Shown here: positions 59,097 to 64,000 of the stretch, one piece after another | Position numbering within the stretch: position 1 is the stretch's first letter | Layout of the letters: each line of letters opens with the position of its first letter | Assembly: GCF_002776525.5 (NCBI RefSeq) | Contig: NC_045444.1 | Span: forward strand, 31,643,667-31,707,666 | Length of the DNA: 64,000 nt | DNA from: Piliocolobus tephrosceles | Lineage: Eukaryota > Chordata > Mammalia > Primates > Cercopithecidae | Direction of reading: 5' to 3' | The notes under the pieces: model-generated | The model's input: the letters and a program-made list of their open reading frames with translations, nothing else | Databases searched by the model: none | Told to the model about the DNA's origin: nothing | Position numbers and translations under genes: made by a program

Positions 59097-59550
59097 GTTT
59101 ATACCCTGTATATAAACACCAAAAAGCCAAAAAAAAAAAAAAAAAAAAAAGAAAGGTTATTTATAAAAGAAAAAATGCAAAATTTTAAACTCTGTTATTT
59201 TTTAAAACATATAATTATTTTATATTTTATATCTGATAATTATAGTTTTTACAGGTAACTTTCTGTTGTCTGTTTCTGTTGCTGGTTCTCATTCATAGTA
59301 CCCTGTTCATGTGTGTGTATTATTTTATAATGGATTGACTTATATTTTTCTTGGAATATAATCTTTTGAAATATCTGTCACCTGGATTGAAATTGAGCTC
59401 ACCAATATCGTTTTCAAAATACTATTTCCTTGGGGATACCACTGTCAAAGTGCATTTTAAAATGAATTATTTACAGAAGAATTTTCATACTGTAAATCAT
59501 AAATTCAGTAAACAAACCTGCATAAATGCCAGTTTAAGATTATGAATTCC

Positions 59551-59685
59551 AGCTGGGTGCAGTGGCTCAGGCCTGTAATCCTAGCATTTTGGGAGGCTGA
59601 GGCATTAAGATAGTTTGAAACCAGGAGTCGAGACCAGCCTGGGCAACATAGAGAGAGCCTGTCTCTCCAAAAAAAACACTTTTAA
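59551..59685 (+). mobile_element. Alu left monomer (FLAM-like), plus strand
   Basis: Single Alu arm from AGCTGGGTGCAGTGGCTCAG through GAGACCAGCCTGGGCAACAT to GCCTGTCTCTCCAAAAAA. No right arm. Flanks AAGATTATGAATTCC (59536-59550) and AAGATGATGAATTCT (59685-59699) are a diverged target-site duplication, so it inserted right at the left end of duplication copy 2. Confidence 0.85.
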
Positions 59686-59686
59686 A

Positions 59687-59833
59687 GATGATGAATTCTG
59701 AGGGCACAGCGTTTCCCCCACAACCCAGTGTCAAGCTTTAGACTGGCAACTTTTCTTGCTGACTTTTTCTTTAAAGTTCATTTTTTTCTCATTCACCCTT
59801 CTCACAGTGAAACACTTTGGGTCACAGGTTTAT
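59687..59833 (+). repeat. 147-bp local duplication, copy 2
   Basis: Second copy of 58949-59096, same orientation, start to start 738 bp. About 85-90% identical by eye. Its first bases also serve as the right target-site repeat of the Alu monomer, so the duplication existed before that insertion. Confidence 0.9.
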
Positions 59834-62800
59834 TTTATAGTCATTCTATTAGACTCTTTCTCTCGGGTAGTTCCTAGGCTTCATATCTCATTCTCTGTTC
59901 CCCTGAGCAACCACCAAAGTGAAAGCACAAGTTCTCCAGGGTTTCACAAAAGCCTTCAGGACAAAATCTCACTTGGGTACTTATTTATCATTCAGGATTC
60001 CTACATTCACTTTCAATTTTCACTTTGTAGATTATTTTCCTTTGTGTCAGTTCACAGTTGTATTAAAAGTCAAATTTATATTCGTTATGCAAAAGTTTAG
60101 CTGTTTAAATGTCGGTGTGAGCTTCACTCAACAAGATCCGGTAAGAAAAACTGAAACTGCATCAGTTATTTTAATGGAAATAATTTAATATAAGAGTTGG
60201 TTACATAGACTGGAGTACAGGGAAGGAAAATAGAAGCACTGAAGTAACCTGGAGATGATAATTGCCTAACAGAGATTCCATATCTGTGACTGGGGAACAG
60301 AGAAGATGGTGGAATTGTTAGAAATTTAAAGGAGTGGCCCTTCCGACCTGAGAGTCATGTCTCCGAGGAAGAAAGGGTATTCTGCTAAATCTGTATCCTA
60401 AGAAGCTCTAAAGATGGACCCTACGGTTTCATAATCCCTAAAAGGACCCCTAAGGAGAAGGTGCTGTGAGGAGAGGGAACTGCATAGCTGATTCTGGTCA
60501 TTAAATGCCCAGAGGAAGCTCTTTGCAGAGCTGGAAACCAGGTTTTTGAGAAGAGACTGTCAGTCAGCTAGTGCTATTATAGTATTTTCAAAGATGGATA
60601 ATAAGCTGGGTCTGGAAATGTGGGGAAAAATTCCTGGAATCCAGAACAATCTCATTGCCAGTATAAAGAACACTGGCTGCATCAGGATAACAGGAATAGG
60701 AAGCAAAATGGAACAACAACCAAAAAAAGCCTCCCTTCTCCCGTGTCCATGTTTCCAACCACTACTTAGCACCCCCTATTGAAAATGCCCAACAAGAGCC
60801 AGTTAGGTCTGCAAAGTATGTTTGTAGAATACTAGTTCTAACACTATCGATTTGAAGCTGGAAAATAATAACCTAATAACCAACACAAAAGCATTTTATA
60901 TTACTACAAATGACATTTGTTGATTGAATTTCCATGGTCATTATTCTCAAAGGATGTGGTCATATATAGACTGATTAAATGAATTTAATAGGAAAACAGC
61001 AAAGTTAAAAATAATTCTACATCAGTAAAATAATTTGACTAAATAAACATATAATTTATATAATTCCTAAAAATTTATCTTGTAGTTCCTTAGGCCACTG
61101 TTTCTCACTCCTACAATATGCTTCGTGGTCGTCATCAGCCAGCAGAGAAATATATAACCAGAAGTGGAGGCTCCTGTTTTGAGCCGCTGAGAGTCAGAAG
61201 CAAACAAGTGTACTTGGCTCCCCCAGGGCTGTGGACAATGGGAAGTAACCTGCCTTCCCAGATAAAAGGTTGTAGAATGCCACCCAATAAAGTCTTGGTA
61301 GCATCATCAGCTGCTGTTAGCTTGGCTAGTGTGTCTCGTTTATTATGCAGGAACACACACTTTCCTAGTGAATTTGAACAATGTCTAATACATTTACCTT
61401 TCTACTATTCTTGGCAAATATGTGTACTCTTCCACAAAAGAAATTCATTTTTTATCACATCAAATATTCCTTTGTTGAATAATGAGCCCTCCTGAATTAC
61501 ATAGAAAAACAAAACAATATTTTTGTGTGGTTTGGAATTACACTTTTAACTATGATTGAAGTTGATGTATTAGTACTTCTCCAAGATGGTGTATTGACAA
61601 CATCATTTCTTCTGGTTTTCAGTAACCTCAAAGTCAAATATTTTCTGGAGTAAACAATATGTTCATATTTAGAATAATGCATTTCCTTCAGGATAGAAAC
61701 TGTGTTCTGTGTCATTCGGTGTGTGGCTTAGCACTTGGACACTCTGTGTCCAGGTGTAGTTTTATGTATCCTCCAGGAATAGTAAGAAAGATTTATGAAC
61801 AAATTGAAATTTACGGAAACCGATACATGCCTTAAATGCTTAGCAATTAATATTTGTGGAATTGTAGATAGATAGAAGGATACATAGATAGATTAGATAT
61901 AGAGCACCAATGACTTCAAATGCATATGTATTTGAAACAAAAGATTATTTTATGTTGTAAATGATTAGTACCAGTATAAAATTTTGTACTTTTATTTTTA
62001 AGCTTAATGCAATATATAAACTGTTATTATAAATGTAGTTGAACCTGCGTATGACATTAGATATACATTTATTTAGAGCAAAATCAGCTTTAATACATAA
62101 TTAGACCTTCAGAAATCATGTTTTACTACTGTATAAGCCTTTTCTGTATCAAGCAATGTATTAAGAAATAAGTAGTTACCCTTAAAATGTTAGGGTGAGT
62201 TTTTAAAGCTTTCAGGATGTCTGTACACCATGCCCCGCAAAGAAAGAATTATTGAAACCACGGTGTTGCATGTGCACTATCACTGCATAAAAGGATGATC
62301 ACATTTGACTGTAAGATGATTTTTTAAGACTACCTTAATAAATGTCAATATTTTTGGCAATATATTTTCATTTTGAACATATTGAAATTAAAGAAGATAA
62401 AAATGCACTTTTTAATGTTTATTTCCTTTTAAAGATATTATTTTAGGCAGTTCTACAATTCTTGTTATGATTTTAACCAATAAGTTTTCAATATCATTTT
62501 AGATCAATATTTAATACAGTGAAGCATTGTGTTTTATATCATTTATAATTCTATTCCTTTGGGCTATGAGTTGATCTAGGCCACATCAAATAATAAATGG
62601 AGAATCATTTTTAAATGTTTTAACTTAGATCTTATTATTTATTGGTAAGACTGCAACAAATAGCTTTGCAACCAATTTTATCACTACTTTTGCCAATCTT
62701 CCGAAGTTAAAATTCATTTTTAAGTCTAAGAATAAGAATTTATTGTTAGTATCAATTTTTCTTTCAACCGCTAAAAACATCAAATATAATAAGACAATGA

Positions 62801-64000
62801 AATTTTTTATAATATTACTTCATTTGCCTGAAAACATTTCTTCATAGAGCTTGCTCTAAGAATAGTTTCTATATAAGCGGCTTTAAATCCTTAGGAACAA
62901 GGTATCATCTCCTGTGATTTCTTTTTTGTCCCTGTCTTTTTTCCCCCCATTTTTTGTCTTTTCTTCTTTTCCCGTTTTTTCTTTCCTTCTTTCTTTTTTT
63001 CTGAGTTTTATTTTTCTACCATGATGGACTTTCCATTTTATTTCTTTAAATAATTGTTTAGAAACTGGTAGATTAATTCGAAATAGAGAGTATGATACTG
63101 ATCATTCACCGCTTGGTACCAATGACCTCATTTTTGTCTTTGTTTAAAAAAAAAAAAAAAGAAGAAGAAGAAGTCTTTTTCATTCTAGACTAGATTGTGA
63201 GAGACTTGGAATTTGGCTCCCTATCCAAAAATGCTAAGTGCCTTTTTATACTTCATGGAGGTGGTGTGTAATGATCTCATATGCAATGTTTGGTTAGCTT
63301 CATCAAAGATTCATAACAAAAGTAGACTATAGCTCTCCTCCTGGGGTAGTAGGAAACATTTTTTCACTTGCTTTCGCCACTCCTCTATTGTTTGGCTAAT
63401 ACAGGGGCTATGCTTGTAAGTGGGTGTAACTAAAAGCCAAAATGATTTTCTCTAGATTTCCTGGGCCACTTTCCTAGGGCAGAAGTCAGTAACCCCTGTA
63501 GATTTGTGCTTCAGGCGCACAAACTTTCCAAGAGAATATCAATGCTGTGTAATACACTCACCTCCCCTCTAATTCTGGAAAATTGGTACACCCTAACACA
63601 AAAGAACTTTATTTGTTTTTTGTATCTAATATTTTATTTGTTAAATAATGTTTCTTTGTTTATTATATGTATAAGAAAGAAAAAAGATGACAATCTTCTG
63701 AAGAATTCTGTTTCATGCACTCATGTGTTAGTGCACTTAAACTTTTGAGCCATCTTGAATAAAATCATTTCCAAATATATGGCCATAATTAAAATTTGTC
63801 ATGTGTGCATAATTTTTACACTTTAAAATTTAAAATTGCCTGGCAAATGTTAAGGCTAAGAATGAGAATTTGTTGGCAGCCATTTTTTTTAGGTTTGTTT
63901 GCTTTTCTAGTTGAAGAAGCCATTTTGACTGTGTGACCATATAATGCATTCTTTTTATTAAAACTTACAATTCTTCATTGTTACATTGTTCATGTAAAAT
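59834..64000. other. Unclassified intergenic DNA
   Basis: About 4.2 kb without a gene or confidently named repeat. 60190-60800 has balanced composition and looks like an old interspersed repeat that I cannot name. 61130-61365 is annotated separately. 62930-63005 is a pyrimidine-rich TC/T tract, and 63146-63173 is A15 followed by (GAA)n. Confidence 0.4.
61130..61365 (+). other. Possible LTR-like fragment
   Basis: Less AT-rich block with an ATAAAAGG TATA-like box (61262), then AATAAAG (61286) and a TGTGTCTCGTTTATT end (61329), in the spacing seen in some LTRs. No target-site duplication or family match is evident, so this is a suggestion only. Confidence 0.2.

Overview
This is non-coding DNA from a primate, almost certainly an Old World monkey. 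It has Alu, full-length L1, MaLR LTR, L2, MIR and MER-type repeats. Two Alus (about 43.27-43.58 kb and 53.59-53.90 kb) carry the base changes I know from macaque/baboon AluYRa-type elements. I find no exon, no intact protein-coding gene, no CpG island, no rRNA gene, no complete tRNA gene and no CRISPR array. The reading frames over about 60 codons fall in L1 open frames, in Alu antisense strands or in AT-rich DNA by chance.

Layout. 0.2-10.4 kb is a very old L1M on the minus strand, cut open by an Alu, by a full-length 6.2-kb younger L1 (1892-8083, minus, with exact target-site duplications) and by a second Alu. 10.4-18.3 kb is mostly unclassified AT-rich DNA. It holds a 42-nt tRNA-Cys 5' half between perfect 15-bp direct repeats, a 48-base poly(A) run and a (TG)n array. 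18.3-18.8 kb is a solo MaLR LTR next to a (TATC)n array. About 20.1-28.05 kb is an old plus-strand L1M interrupted by an Alu and by a younger 5'-truncated L1. 28.6-29.7 kb is an MLT1-type LTR split by a 722-bp ERV1-like solo LTR. 32.4-33.3 kb is an L1 insertion with a 5' inversion (twin priming). 33.5-42.2 kb holds L2, MIR, MER5A, a TIR transposon, Alus and L1M/HAL1-like pieces, with an unclassified ~290-bp sequence present twice. 43-56 kb holds AluY-type insertions, a MaLR LTR inside an L2, MIRs and a MER2 split by an Alu. 56.5-58.7 kb is another old L1M (minus), followed by a 147-bp sequence repeated 738 bp downstream. 59.8-64 kb shows little that I can classify.

Nothing here works together as a pathway. 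The layers of nested insertion give a relative time order. The most unusual item is the tRNA-Cys half. Others worth a second look are the inverted L1, the two local duplications, a 34-bp cluster of three exact AP-1 heptamers (52182-52215), and four single-copy-looking stretches rich in homeodomain-like motifs that could be conserved non-coding elements. Repeat names come from remembered consensus sequences, not from a database search, and the edges of old elements are approximate.
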